This document shows, one piece after another, positions 43,716 through 52,644 of a stretch of DNA of 55,486 nucleotides. Both the position numbers and the translations under genes were made by a program. The stretch comes from Balneolaceae bacterium. GTDB lineage: Bacteria > Bacteroidota > Rhodothermia > Balneolales > Balneolaceae. Under the pieces are notes generated by a model. It was not told the origin of the DNA and did not search any database. It saw only the letters and a program-made list of their open reading frames with translations. The stretch's first letter is position 1. Every line of letters starts with the position of its first letter. The DNA is taken from positions 1 through 55,486 of the forward strand of contig SLLL01000190.1 of NCBI GenBank assembly GCA_007134085.1, in the 5' to 3' direction.

Positions 43716-44993
43716 TCAGAAACGGTCGAAATTATCAAAAGGAGTTCTTGGCGTAATGTGTTTAGGTGGCCTCGAAGTTCCCTGATTATCGTTATTATAA
43801 TCTTTGTTGTTATAATCGCGATTATAGTCACGTTCTCTTGGCTGCCTTTCCGGCCTGCGCTTTCTGCGCTCGCCACCGGAATCGTCCCTGCGGCTGTAAT
43901 TGCCTCTTCGGCTGCCACCTCTTCGGTCATCGCCACGATCGGAACTGCTTCTGCGTTTTCTGAATTTTTTACCACCGCTGCCGCCTTTGTCGTAGCTCTT
44001 CTTACGCGAAGACTTTGAATCGGACTTTTCATCAATCTCTTTGATGTACACCTTCTGTTCCACAATTCCTTTTTCCTGAGCAGGATTTGTGTAGATGGGG
44101 CGCAATTCAGTTGCCAGCCAAGCCGGGAAGAATTTGGCACGCGCTTCTCTAAGCAACACAAAGGGATTTGTGTACCTTGCTGAGAAGTGGCCAATTACAA
44201 GCAGTTTGGTTTGCGCTTCTGTAGCAACGCGTGCTGCATCGCCTGATGTTGAATGGCCGGTTTCAGCTGCTTTATCAGCCAGTGATTCGCTAAAAGTAGC
44301 TTCGTGATAGAGAATGTTGGTGTTCATTGCCAGCTTTACAGCATTTGGGCAATATTTTGTGTCGGAAATATATGCAAAGCTGTCTCCCGGACGCGGGTGA
44401 CCAACGATATCATAAGATTTGATGACTTTTCCATCCACTTCAATATCTTCGCCTGCTTTCAAGGCTTTATATTGGGCATCTTCCGTAATGCCTAGAGCTT
44501 CAGCTTTTTCAGCATCTACCTTCCCGGGTTTATCTTTTTCCTGAAAGCGGAAACCCATACAGAATTTTGAATGATTTAACGGCCGTGCCTCAACGTAATA
44601 CTCTTCTTCATCCACAACCCGCTGTGATTCGAAATCTTCTTCAACCTCAACAAAATTTAGGCCGAAACTGAGATCTACCTTCGCAAAATTCAGGTTCCAT
44701 TCCACATATTCTTTAATGCCTTTAGGCCCTACAATATTCAATGTTCTGTCTCTTCTCTGGAGCTGCAGGGTTGAAAGAAGCCCGATTAAGCCGGAGAAAT
44801 GATCTACATCAAAATGGCTGATGAATATATTTTCAATTTTTGAGCGTTTTAAGCCGGCTTGAAGCATTCGCATTTGGGTATTTTCGCCGCAATCGAAGAG
44901 GTGAACATCGCCTTCTCTCCAAAGGGCTACTGATGGCAGGTGCCTTACTGCTGTTGGGGTTGCTGATGCAACGCCTAAGGGTACAATAATCAT
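43716..44993 (-). CDS. rnz: ribonuclease Z with variant metal motif and basic disordered tail
   Basis: Metallo-beta-lactamase-fold endonuclease that trims the 3' end of pre-tRNAs. 425 residues; usual length is about 305. The core has MIIVPLGVASATPT, the metal motif HFDVDH (His60, Asp62, Asp64, His65), ILYHEATF, ETGHSTSGDAARVA and VIGHFSARY with His269. The classical motif is HxHxDH, so the second His is replaced by Asp62. From about residue 320 a tail of some 105 residues is rich in Arg, Gly, Asp, Asn, Ser and Lys (RRGGSRRGNYSRRDD, a YN-rich RDYNRDYNNKDYNND repeat), looking like an RGG-type RNA-binding segment. Encoded between two ABC half-transporters (72 and 33 bp). Confidence 0.9.
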   Translation of the reverse strand: MIIVPLGVASATPTAVRHLPSVALWREGDVHLFDCGENTQMRMLQAGLKRSKIENIFISHFDVDHFSGLIGLLSTLQLQRRDRTLNIVGPKGIKEYVEWNLNFAKVDLSFGLNFVEVEEDFESQRVVDEEEYYVEARPLNHSKFCMGFRFQEKDKPGKVDAEKAEALGITEDAQYKALKAGEDIEVDGKVIKSYDIVGHPRPGDSFAYISDTKYCPNAVKLAMNTNILYHEATFSESLADKAAETGHSTSGDAARVATEAQTKLLVIGHFSARYTNPFVLLREARAKFFPAWLATELRPIYTNPAQEKGIVEQKVYIKEIDEKSDSKSSRKKSYDKGGSGGKKFRKRRSSSDRGDDRRGGSRRGNYSRRDDSGGERRKRRPERQPRERDYNRDYNNKDYNNDNQGTSRPPKHITPRTPFDNFDRF

Positions 44994-45065
44994 TGTTTTC
45001 TCCCGGTATGTTTTATGGGTTTTTGCCGTTCAAACAAAAGATCCCCGTTTTCTGTTTTTATATTT

Positions 45066-46862
45066 TTAAATTTCAGCTAATTCTTGTTCTAGTAATTGCT
45101 TTTGGTACATATTAGAGTAATGTCCTTCCTTTTTAATTAGTTCACTATGTGTACCAAATTCTACTATTGAACCATTTTGAACATAAAAAATTGTATCAGC
45201 ATTTTTTACTGTAGAAATTCTGTGAGATATCATTATAGTGGTCTTATCAGATAATTTCACGCGCAGATGCTCTAAAATTGCATCTTCTGTTTTTGTGTCT
45301 ACTGCGCTGAGAGAGTCGTCAAAAATTACTATTCCAGGATTTTTAATAATTGCCCTTGCAATGGCTGTTCTTTGTTTTTGTCCACCCGATAGTGTAATAC
45401 CTCTTTCTCCTACAAGTGTCTCGAATTTTTTCTCAAAATCCAAAATATTATCCAGCACCTGCGCCTGGCCGGCGGCTTTCTCTATCTGTTCCATAGATGC
45501 ATGCTCAACACCAAAGGCTATGTTCTCTTTAATTGTAGTTGAAAACAGGAATGTTTCCTGCGGTACATAACCAATTGATTTACGTAAGTGTTGAACACCC
45601 CACTCTTTCACATTTATACCGTCTATAAGAACATCACCTTCGGTTGCATCAAAAAGTCGCGGAATGAGATTTATAAGAGTTGATTTACCGGCACCTGTAC
45701 GGCCAACAATGGCTACATTGCTTCCCGGTTCAATTTTCAGGCTCACATTTTTTAAAGCGTATTCGTCAGATCCTGGGTATTTGAAGCTCACATTCCTGAA
45801 CTCAATACTTCCCTTAAGCTCTTTCTCCACAGCCGGTTTTTCATCATCAAGTATGTCGATGGGTTCGGTTAGCATTTCATCAATGCGCTCCCACGATGCA
45901 AGAGATTTTTGCAATACGTTAACTGTGTAACCAAGCGAAGCTACCGGCCAGGTGAGGTATGCTACATAGATCACAAACTCAGCAATATTTCCGAGCGTAA
46001 TCACTCCGTCTATTACCATAAGCCCACCTTTCCATACTACAATTAAAACAGATACACCTATCAGTAAGTTTAATGTTGGGTGAAACAGAGATTCAACAAG
46101 GTCTAGCTTCAGTTTCTTTTTTCGATACTGATCGCTCTCTTCCTCAAAGCGCTCTTGCTCGTAATCAATCCGGTTATAGGCCTTGATGAGCCTGATACTG
46201 CTGAATGTCTCCTGTGCTTTTCCCGCAATGCGTGAATATTGCTCCTGAATAATTAACTGATATTTATTGATGAAGCCACTCACCCAATATGCAAATGCTG
46301 AGAGAAACGGCAGCGGCAACAGAGCCCAAAATGTAAGTTCGGGGTTTACAATAATCATCATCGTAATAATGAAACCGGCACGCGTAATGGTATTGATGGT
46401 ATACATCAGCACAGGGCCATAATATTCGCGCACCCTGCCTACATCTTCCGTAGCCCTCACATAAATTTCACCTGTTCGATTGGCTGAGAAATATCGCTGC
46501 GGAAGCTGAAGGAGCTTATCCATGATGGTGTTACGGATATCAAACTCAATCTTTCGGGAGCTTACAATAAGAGTCTGTCGGGTGGCAAATAGTAAAACAC
46601 CATACAGAATTACGGTACCGATGAGCAGCAACGAATTGAACGCAAGAATGGCTCCGGCTTCGCTGGAAAACAGAATGGTGCCGATAGAATCGAACTCAGC
46701 GGACTGATCTGCACCAAGAGCTTCAACCTCATCCATCGTTTGCCTGATGAGCACCGGAATCCAGATAAGAAAGAAGTTTGCACCCGTGAGGAAAATCCCG
46801 CCAAGGATTGCCGCTCCTTTATACTTCTTTAAATATTGATTCAGTTTTTTTAGTGATTCCAC
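45066..46862 (-). CDS. ABC exporter half-transporter, degenerate-site partner (Walker B Asp, LSGGQ signature)
   Basis: 598 residues: six-helix membrane domain followed by ATPase. Walker A VGRTGAGKST, Q loop VPQETFLF, canonical signature LSGGQKQR, but Walker B GIVIFDDSLSAVD where the catalytic Glu is Asp; H loop ISHRIST. This is the reverse of the partner gene downstream (Glu present, LSMGQ). Together they would give one consensus and one degenerate ATP site, the layout of heterodimeric bacterial exporters. First gene of the operon ABC-rnz-ABC-DUF883-prfB-coaE. Confidence 0.92.
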   Translation of the reverse strand: MESLKKLNQYLKKYKGAAILGGIFLTGANFFLIWIPVLIRQTMDEVEALGADQSAEFDSIGTILFSSEAGAILAFNSLLLIGTVILYGVLLFATRQTLIVSSRKIEFDIRNTIMDKLLQLPQRYFSANRTGEIYVRATEDVGRVREYYGPVLMYTINTITRAGFIITMMIIVNPELTFWALLPLPFLSAFAYWVSGFINKYQLIIQEQYSRIAGKAQETFSSIRLIKAYNRIDYEQERFEEESDQYRKKKLKLDLVESLFHPTLNLLIGVSVLIVVWKGGLMVIDGVITLGNIAEFVIYVAYLTWPVASLGYTVNVLQKSLASWERIDEMLTEPIDILDDEKPAVEKELKGSIEFRNVSFKYPGSDEYALKNVSLKIEPGSNVAIVGRTGAGKSTLINLIPRLFDATEGDVLIDGINVKEWGVQHLRKSIGYVPQETFLFSTTIKENIAFGVEHASMEQIEKAAGQAQVLDNILDFEKKFETLVGERGITLSGGQKQRTAIARAIIKNPGIVIFDDSLSAVDTKTEDAILEHLRVKLSDKTTIMISHRISTVKNADTIFYVQNGSIVEFGTHSELIKKEGHYSNMYQKQLLEQELAEI

Positions 46863-46964
46863 ATTAAGGAATTTTGCATGCTAATGAAGTCAAACAAACA
46901 ACATGCCATGAAAAAGCATTCAGCTTTTTATTAGTTGCTAAACTGTTGCTCTACCCTGTTTTTT

Positions 46965-47999
46965 TTATGAAAACTTTTCAATCCAATGATTTGCCAGATC
47001 ATAACCTGATTTATAGGCACTCTCTACGCCATCTCCGTTATAATAATCGCCTATTAGTGAAAGAGGGGCATCATCATCTTCAAGCTCAAAGAAAGGCTGA
47101 TTCAGCTGAACCTCAGGGCGGCTGTATCGCCAAAAATGCAGTTGTTGCCAATCGGGTGACGAAGCCCAGCCACCGGTTATGTTTGAAAATTCTGCGAGCA
47201 TTTCCCTGCTTACCAACTCTTCATCTCCGTCACGATGCTTTCTTGAAAAAGCGGCACTTGCATGAAGCACGAAAGTTGTTTCATGGCCTATATCCCGCTT
47301 AGATGATTCATTAGACACAAAATCGAGATTGCAGTTATTACAAATGATTCCCTGCCAGTCTGGTTGTTCAGCATCGCCATAGCCAACCATCAGTGAAAAT
47401 TGAGGCCTGTAGTTAACTTCATCCAGCCTGCGTACAATCTTCAGTGTATTCACCTCATCAATAGTGGTTGATAAAATACCATATGCCTGAGGTGCAGGCA
47501 GGGCGATAATCACCGCATCGAAGCCGAACGCTTTGCTGGTTGTCATATTGATCATCCAAGCACGTTTTTTAGACCTGTTTTTGCCAAAATAGGTCAATCC
47601 ACCAACCTGGCTATTGGCTTGCACATCAACCCAGCGAGAGAGGTATTTACCAACCTTGTTCATGCCGGCTTTTGATGTATAAATTACATTACGCGGATCA
47701 TTCGGATTTTTATTAATCAGCTTTTCACCATCATAAGCAGCGAAATTTCTGCCCCATGTTCTAAGGATATTTTTATCGATGAGCTCTGTAACGAAAGACC
47801 TGAACTCGTGTGTTTCGGCTGTAAAATAGTTGGCACCATGATCGAGCCGTGCCTTTAGGGATTTACCGGCATATCGGGTAGCCATTCTGCCGCCATAGCC
47901 ACGGCTTTTTTCAAAAATTGTAACTTCATGCCCTGCTTTTGCAAGTAAACTGCCGGCAGTTAACCCGGATATTCCTGCTCCAATTATCCCAATAACCAT
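46965..47999 (-). CDS. renalase-like FAD-dependent oxidoreductase
   Basis: 344 residues. Starts with the dinucleotide-binding fold IGIIGAGISGLTAGSLLAKAGHEVTIFEKSRGYGGRMATR, then DHGANYFTAETHEF, and ends with PLSLIGDYYNGDGVESAYKSGYDLA, the FAD-contacting C-terminal motif of the amine oxidase/renalase group. Renalases oxidise aberrant isomers of NAD(P)H. The frame is open 53 codons upstream but the Rossmann motif must be near the N-terminus, so the ATG at MVIGIIGAG is used. Single gene, 102 bp downstream (in map sense) of the ABC gene start. Confidence 0.85.
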   Translation of the reverse strand: MVIGIIGAGISGLTAGSLLAKAGHEVTIFEKSRGYGGRMATRYAGKSLKARLDHGANYFTAETHEFRSFVTELIDKNILRTWGRNFAAYDGEKLINKNPNDPRNVIYTSKAGMNKVGKYLSRWVDVQANSQVGGLTYFGKNRSKKRAWMINMTTSKAFGFDAVIIALPAPQAYGILSTTIDEVNTLKIVRRLDEVNYRPQFSLMVGYGDAEQPDWQGIICNNCNLDFVSNESSKRDIGHETTFVLHASAAFSRKHRDGDEELVSREMLAEFSNITGGWASSPDWQQLHFWRYSRPEVQLNQPFFELEDDDAPLSLIGDYYNGDGVESAYKSGYDLANHWIEKFS

Positions 48000-48604
48000 A
48001 TTTCTATGTCTTAGTCCTGATTGATTAAATGATATTTTTTGATGTGCTGAATTTAACGAACTATTAACTCTTCTTCCTGAATATTTTGAATGAGGAAAGT
48101 TAAAAGAAGTTATAGGTTTGTTAGCCGTCAGGTTTTGTTGATTGAAGTGACAGAGCAACTTGCTCCGATAAAGAAGAAAATTAGGAATAGGTATTATGTA
48201 GGACTCCGCCCGTTTTGGGGCGGTTATTTCATGATTTTGATCTCATCGCAGCACGCTGTACTATGTTATTGCCGGCGCTCCGTTGGAGCTGAATTTCGAT
48301 GCTCAAGGTTCAGATAAGCCCTTTACGAGACACAACGCCGTCTCATGAAGATCGGAAATAGACATTTCGGAATAACTCTCAACCCAACCATAAACCCCGG
48401 CCCTAAAAAGGTCAAACTACAATAGCCCGGGGCAGCGCCCCGGGATAAAAATGCCAACAAAAAACCATCGGCCCGTAAATTGAAAGGGGTAATATCTATA
48501 CCCGATGGTTGCACGATGAGTATTATCAACGCTTCATACTCCTCTACCCTAATTCACACATCCCAAATCTGTTTATTACCACTTCGTGCTTACACCTACA
48601 CCCC
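48000..48604. repeat. palindrome-rich non-coding element, possibly a degenerate dispersed repeat
   Basis: A 605-bp gap between the AtuA-like and renalase-like genes with no convincing gene. It holds several strong inverted repeats: CCGCCC/GGGCGG around 48207-48224, CCCGGGGC-AGC-GCCCCGGG (48426-48444), and AACCATCGG/CCGATGGTT (48463-48471 with 48502-48510). GC content and spacing are unlike the surrounding genes. It looks like the remains of a mobile or REP-type element, but no transposase fragment can be identified. One stretch reads as a short peptide on the plus strand, which I do not consider a gene. Confidence 0.5.
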
Positions 48605-49972
48605 TCAAACTTCAAAAACGGTAACCCTTGGCGTAGCCGCTTTTTTATCGAGAAGTGCGGGCCAATAAGCAACCACTTCACTGACACGGGGGCGGCCACC
48701 GGCAAAACCAGTAACTCCACTGGGGCCGGTTAAAATCAACGGGGCGATCTCCTTTGCAAACCGCTCAAGACCCTGTTTCGAATCTCCCTGTACGCTTATT
48801 CTCATCTGAACTTCATTAAGATCGCTCTGATCTTTTTTCAGCTCACCTTTGTCCTCGTTACATGAGTTCAAACCTACAAACTCAACATTAGTATCGCGGA
48901 ATGTGATGCCAAGTTTTCCAGCACGTTTCAGCAGTATATCACCAGCAACTTTTGCCTTTTTAAGGGCATCAGGCCAGCTGTAAACCAGTGTAGATGAGAG
49001 CTTATAGCCATCAATGTAACTGGCAGAAATTTTATAGGTTGGCGTAGCCGGCTTACCGGTGATCCCCCACACTTTAACCCTGTCTTTCCCTTCTTGTTTT
49101 AACTGAATGGATGTAAAATCCGCAATGCAATCTGGGGTGATATACTCCGATGGATTACCAATCTCATACAACAGCTGCTCCTTAACCGTCATCTCAGAAA
49201 TCAAACCACCGGTGCCTTCATGTTTGGTTACATAGAATGATCCGTCTGGATGTGCTTCGATAATGGGAAAACCAATATTCACCAGGTTGTTCACCGTCTC
49301 CCAATCGGTAAAGTTGCCACCGGATACCTGGCCACCGCACTCAATGATATGCCCCGCGATAGTGCCTGCCGACATCAAATCAAAATCCTCGTAATCCCAG
49401 CCAAATTCGTAGATCATCGGGGCGAGTGTGAGCCCGGTATCGGTTACCCTGCCGGTGATGATAATATCAGCCCCCTTTTCCAGAGCCTCTACGATCGGGC
49501 GGCAGCCAAAATAGACATTGGCACTCAGTAGGCTCTCTTTCACAGAGGCAATCGGCTCGCCCGTTTCCATATTATTCAGGTGATGGCCGCCTGCAATAAG
49601 CTCATCCAGCCCTGGAAGAATATCATCCCCATCAACCACTGCCACATTTAAGCCGGTAATTCCAGCCTTTTTAGCCACCTGAAGAATGGCATCTTTACAG
49701 GCAAGCGGATTCACTCCACCCGCATTTGAGATCACCTTCACACCGTCTTTCTTTATCTCTTGCAGGGTTGCCTCTATCACGTCCACAAAATCTCTGGCAT
49801 AGCCAAATTTTTCGTTTCGCATTCGCTGCTTCTGCATGATCGACATGGTAACCTCGGCGAGGTAATCCATCACCAGATAGTCAATTTTTCCGTTCTTTAC
49901 CTGGTTTACTGGCGCATTTGGCAGATCGCCCCAGAAGCCTTGGCCCGATGCAATTTTGATGAACTCTTTCAA
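48605..49972 (-). CDS. AtuA-like protein (acyclic terpene utilisation family, DUF1446)
   Basis: 455 residues. N-terminus IKIASGQGFWGDLPNAP, then DYLVMDYLAEVTMSIM, VISNAGGVNPLACKDAI, INVAVVDGDD-type LNVAVVDGDDIL, ITGRVTDTGLTLAPMIYEFGW, AGHIIECGGQVSGGNF and VTKHEGTGGLISEMTVKEQLLYEIGNPSEYITPDC are typical of AtuA, a protein of the citronellol/geraniol or leucine-type acyl-CoA pathways whose own reaction is not established. The last 100 residues resemble the small alpha/beta domain seen at the end of longer AtuA proteins. Divergent from the YfcC-type carrier with 174 bp between; joint regulation is likely. Confidence 0.85.
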   Translation of the reverse strand: MKEFIKIASGQGFWGDLPNAPVNQVKNGKIDYLVMDYLAEVTMSIMQKQRMRNEKFGYARDFVDVIEATLQEIKKDGVKVISNAGGVNPLACKDAILQVAKKAGITGLNVAVVDGDDILPGLDELIAGGHHLNNMETGEPIASVKESLLSANVYFGCRPIVEALEKGADIIITGRVTDTGLTLAPMIYEFGWDYEDFDLMSAGTIAGHIIECGGQVSGGNFTDWETVNNLVNIGFPIIEAHPDGSFYVTKHEGTGGLISEMTVKEQLLYEIGNPSEYITPDCIADFTSIQLKQEGKDRVKVWGITGKPATPTYKISASYIDGYKLSSTLVYSWPDALKKAKVAGDILLKRAGKLGITFRDTNVEFVGLNSCNEDKGELKKDQSDLNEVQMRISVQGDSKQGLERFAKEIAPLILTGPSGVTGFAGGRPRVSEVVAYWPALLDKKAATPRVTVFEV

Positions 49973-50146
49973 ACTATTTCCAATACTTTATATTCTGAAT
50001 TTCTTTGAAGGAATATCGCAATTTATGACAAGAAATGAATGTGGATTATCATATGCAGCCACCGAATCATGTGAACAATATAAACCATCAGATTTATTAG
50101 CCGTGATTTTGTATCATAACCGCTGTTCAACGAAAACGGCACTGTT

Positions 50147-51520
50147 TTGAAAATAGAAATACCGCACACACTCGTTCTGCTTTTTATCCTGATGGCTGCT
50201 GCTCTTATCCTTACATGGATTTTACCCTCCGGCGAGTTCAGCACAGAACAAAATGAGTTTGGAAGAGATGTTGTTATTCCCGGTTCATTCGAAGCGTTTG
50301 ATGACAAAGAGTATCTGCACCCCACCTCCATTTTTACGGTAGTTCCCCGCGCCTTCGCCGATGCGCAGGGAATCATCTTCTTTGTGCTGATTATTGGCGG
50401 CGCACTCGCTGTAGTTCGCCAAACCGGTGCTATTGATGCCCTCCTCGGCAAAATGATTACCACATTTGGCAATATGCCCGGCCCTCTCCTATTTCTTACT
50501 ATGTTTGCATTTGCTGCAGCATCTGCCACACTCGGTATGGCAGAAGAGTATATTCCGTTCGCTATTATACTCGTATCTATGTGCGTTGCACTGAAGATGG
50601 ACTCTATTACAGCTATTGGCACCATGGTGGTTGGGTACTGTATTGGGTATGCCATAGCTGTGACGAATCCCTTTACTCTTGTTGTTGCGCAGGATGTTGC
50701 CGGGCTGGAACCGACATCCGGTGCTTGGTATCGTGTAGTTCTCGTATTTCCACTGCTTGCCATCGGTTTTCACCACGTATGGAAATACGCGCGTACTGTA
50801 AGAAATAACCCGGAAAAGAGTCTTGTTTATGGTATTGAGGGGAATATTCATCAAAAAGCACCGGAATTTCCGGAGCTTTCGTTTAGAACCATCTCAGTAT
50901 TACTTGCTACGATTCTTGCGCTGATTGTGGTTGTGGTTGGTATTGCCCGATATGGATGGTATCTCGTTGAGCTTGGTGCACTTTTTCTTGGATTGGCGAT
51001 TGCTGCAGGTTTGATAGCTGGATTGGGTGTTAACAAAATGGCTGAGGCGTTCGGAAAAGGAGCCGCTGAACTTACCGGAACTGCTCTTTTGATCGGTTTT
51101 GCGCGTTCCATCGCCCTCATTATGGAAGATGGGGAGATTTTACACACCGTGGTGAATTATCTCGCAACACCACTGGCAGCCGTTGGGCCTGAACTTGCAG
51201 CAGTTGGTATGCTGATGATTCAGAGTGTACTGAACTTTTTTATCCCCTCGGGCAGCGGGCAAGCACTTGTAACCATGCCGCTAATGGCTCCAATTGGTGA
51301 CCTTGTTGGGGTTTCGAGACAAATTTCTGTGCTGGCTTTTCAGTTTGGTGATGGACTCATGAACATGATTGTACCCACCAACCCCGTATTGATGGGCATC
51401 CTCGGCCTTGCAAGCATTCCCTACGATAAGTGGTTCCGCTTCATCATGCCACTTCTGCTAAAACTGATTGTTTTCTGCGCAATCGCCCTGGTGATTGCTG
51501 TGGTGATTGGGTATTCCTAA
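50147..51520 (+). CDS. YfcC-family membrane carrier (DcuC/ArgD-type ion-coupled transporter)
   Basis: 457 residues, about 11-12 membrane helices. IPHTLVLLFILMAAALILTWILPSGEF at the start is the YfcC signature, and NPFTLVVAQDVAGLEPTSGAWYRV and NFFIPSGSGQALVTMPLMAPIGDLVGVSRQISVLAFQFGDGLMNMIVPTNPVLMGIL are the two reentrant/ion-site regions. Members carry C4-dicarboxylates, amino acids or peptides, mostly unproven. The start is TTG (50147); no in-frame ATG precedes the conserved KxxIPHT segment. Opposite the AtuA-like gene, it may import a substrate of that pathway (inference). Confidence 0.85.
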   Translation: MKIEIPHTLVLLFILMAAALILTWILPSGEFSTEQNEFGRDVVIPGSFEAFDDKEYLHPTSIFTVVPRAFADAQGIIFFVLIIGGALAVVRQTGAIDALLGKMITTFGNMPGPLLFLTMFAFAAASATLGMAEEYIPFAIILVSMCVALKMDSITAIGTMVVGYCIGYAIAVTNPFTLVVAQDVAGLEPTSGAWYRVVLVFPLLAIGFHHVWKYARTVRNNPEKSLVYGIEGNIHQKAPEFPELSFRTISVLLATILALIVVVVGIARYGWYLVELGALFLGLAIAAGLIAGLGVNKMAEAFGKGAAELTGTALLIGFARSIALIMEDGEILHTVVNYLATPLAAVGPELAAVGMLMIQSVLNFFIPSGSGQALVTMPLMAPIGDLVGVSRQISVLAFQFGDGLMNMIVPTNPVLMGILGLASIPYDKWFRFIMPLLLKLIVFCAIALVIAVVIGYS

Positions 51521-51543
51521 CACCTCCTCTGTGGCAAAATTGA

Positions 51544-51765
51544 ATTGCCACGGAAGCACGGATTTTCACGGAGAGTTTCTTAAGAAGGCCTTAAAGCGTC
51601 CGCCAGGTCCTTTAAGCGTCGTCTTTTCGATTTTGTGCCTTTTTCTGTTGCCACTGAATCACTGAATAACGCAGAGTTTTTTTGTCTTGAACCCGCAACG
51701 CTTGCCACATGGTGATCCTATTGGGAAAGGATTTTCGCTTCGATTAAGACGCTTCAAGGTTGCTC
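51544..51765 (+). repeat. interspersed repeat element, short copy
   Basis: A non-coding segment between the convergent YfcC and DUF2520 genes made of two modules. Module A (GCCACGGAAGCACGGATTTT, then CCTTAAAGCGTCC.. CCTTTAAGCGTC, an inverted repeat, then TTGCCACTGAA) recurs at 54084 and 54452. Module B (AACCCGCAACGCTTGCCACA, TGGGAAAGGA, GACGCTTCAAGGTTGC, 51687-51758) recurs at 54863-54936. All copies have the same orientation. Confidence 0.85.
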
Positions 51766-51771
51766 AAATTG

Positions 51772-52644
51772 TTACTTATCGTTGAGCAGATCGCGCAGTT
51801 GTTGCAGTTTTTCGGGTTGAACTTCTTTTCGCTGTGCGGTGATTTCGATGGCGATACGGCCCATCATTTTGTAGAGCTTTTTTGAGGATGGGTCGCCTTC
51901 GATGAGCTCCAAATGTTTTTGAACAGAGTTCACATCCCCTCTTGAAATTGGTCCGGTGAGCGCTTCAACGGTTCCTTTATCTAGTACGTTTTGAAGGGTT
52001 TGATTGATGAGCTGCTCAAGCAGTGATATCCCTTCATTTAATTCTGCCCGATTCAGAATTTTCTCTGTTTGATGCATCAGTGCTACCAGATAGTTGGACG
52101 AAAATACCGCAGCGATATGTAATATACTTTTTTGATACTTGGTTAATACTACTGAATTAGCTACCATTTTTTTAACAAGATCATCAAGAAATTTTATCAC
52201 TTCTGAATTTCCTTCCAGGTTAATGAAAATACCCTCAAACCTATCAGCCTTATCCCCTCTTTTGAATGTTTGGATGGGGTGCATAGAAGCTGTCGTACAA
52301 TCAACATCAGACAGAGCTTTTAAAGCATCCGAAGAGAGATTTCCGGAGCAGTGAACTACACTCTTGTTAGTCCAATTCAATCCGTTTGATGCAAGACTAT
52401 TAGCTATAGGAGTGATTGCATCATCAGGTACAGCCAAAAAGATAACATCACCTACCTGATCGTCTGTATTCGGCAGTGAAGACTGTATCGTCTTTTCGGC
52501 ACCGGTCTCATCAAATAGAATACCGTGACTGCTGTTCCAGATTGAGAGCAGCTGGTAATGATCACACTGATGGAAAAAATCAATTAAAGCCCCGCCAAGT
52601 GCTCCTGTTCCTATAACTGTAACGCGGGGTTTTTTCCGGATCAT
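51772..52644 (-). CDS. Rossmann-fold protein with DUF2520 (ProC/ketopantoate-reductase-like)
   Basis: 290 residues. N-terminal dinucleotide-binding motif VTVIGTGALGGALIDFF, then VIFLAVPDDAITPIA and HCSGNLSSDALKAL; the middle MHPIQTF and C-terminal helical DUF2520 region (HIAAVFSSNYLVALMHQTEKIL, LTGPISRGD) match the family of 'Rossmann-like and DUF2520' proteins. A dehydrogenase activity is assumed, substrate unknown. It is coupled to the MEMO-like gene by a 4-nt overlap (start ATG within the upstream stop) and is the last gene of the operon. Confidence 0.88.
   Translation of the reverse strand: MIRKKPRVTVIGTGALGGALIDFFHQCDHYQLLSIWNSSHGILFDETGAEKTIQSSLPNTDDQVGDVIFLAVPDDAITPIANSLASNGLNWTNKSVVHCSGNLSSDALKALSDVDCTTASMHPIQTFKRGDKADRFEGIFINLEGNSEVIKFLDDLVKKMVANSVVLTKYQKSILHIAAVFSSNYLVALMHQTEKILNRAELNEGISLLEQLINQTLQNVLDKGTVEALTGPISRGDVNSVQKHLELIEGDPSSKKLYKMMGRIAIEITAQRKEVQPEKLQQLRDLLNDK

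Noticed and set aside
48480..48733. Short plus-strand peptides beginning MKGVISIPDG or MHDEYYQ
   Set aside because: They overlap the palindromic element and the 3' end of the AtuA-like gene, with no start signal or recognisable domain.
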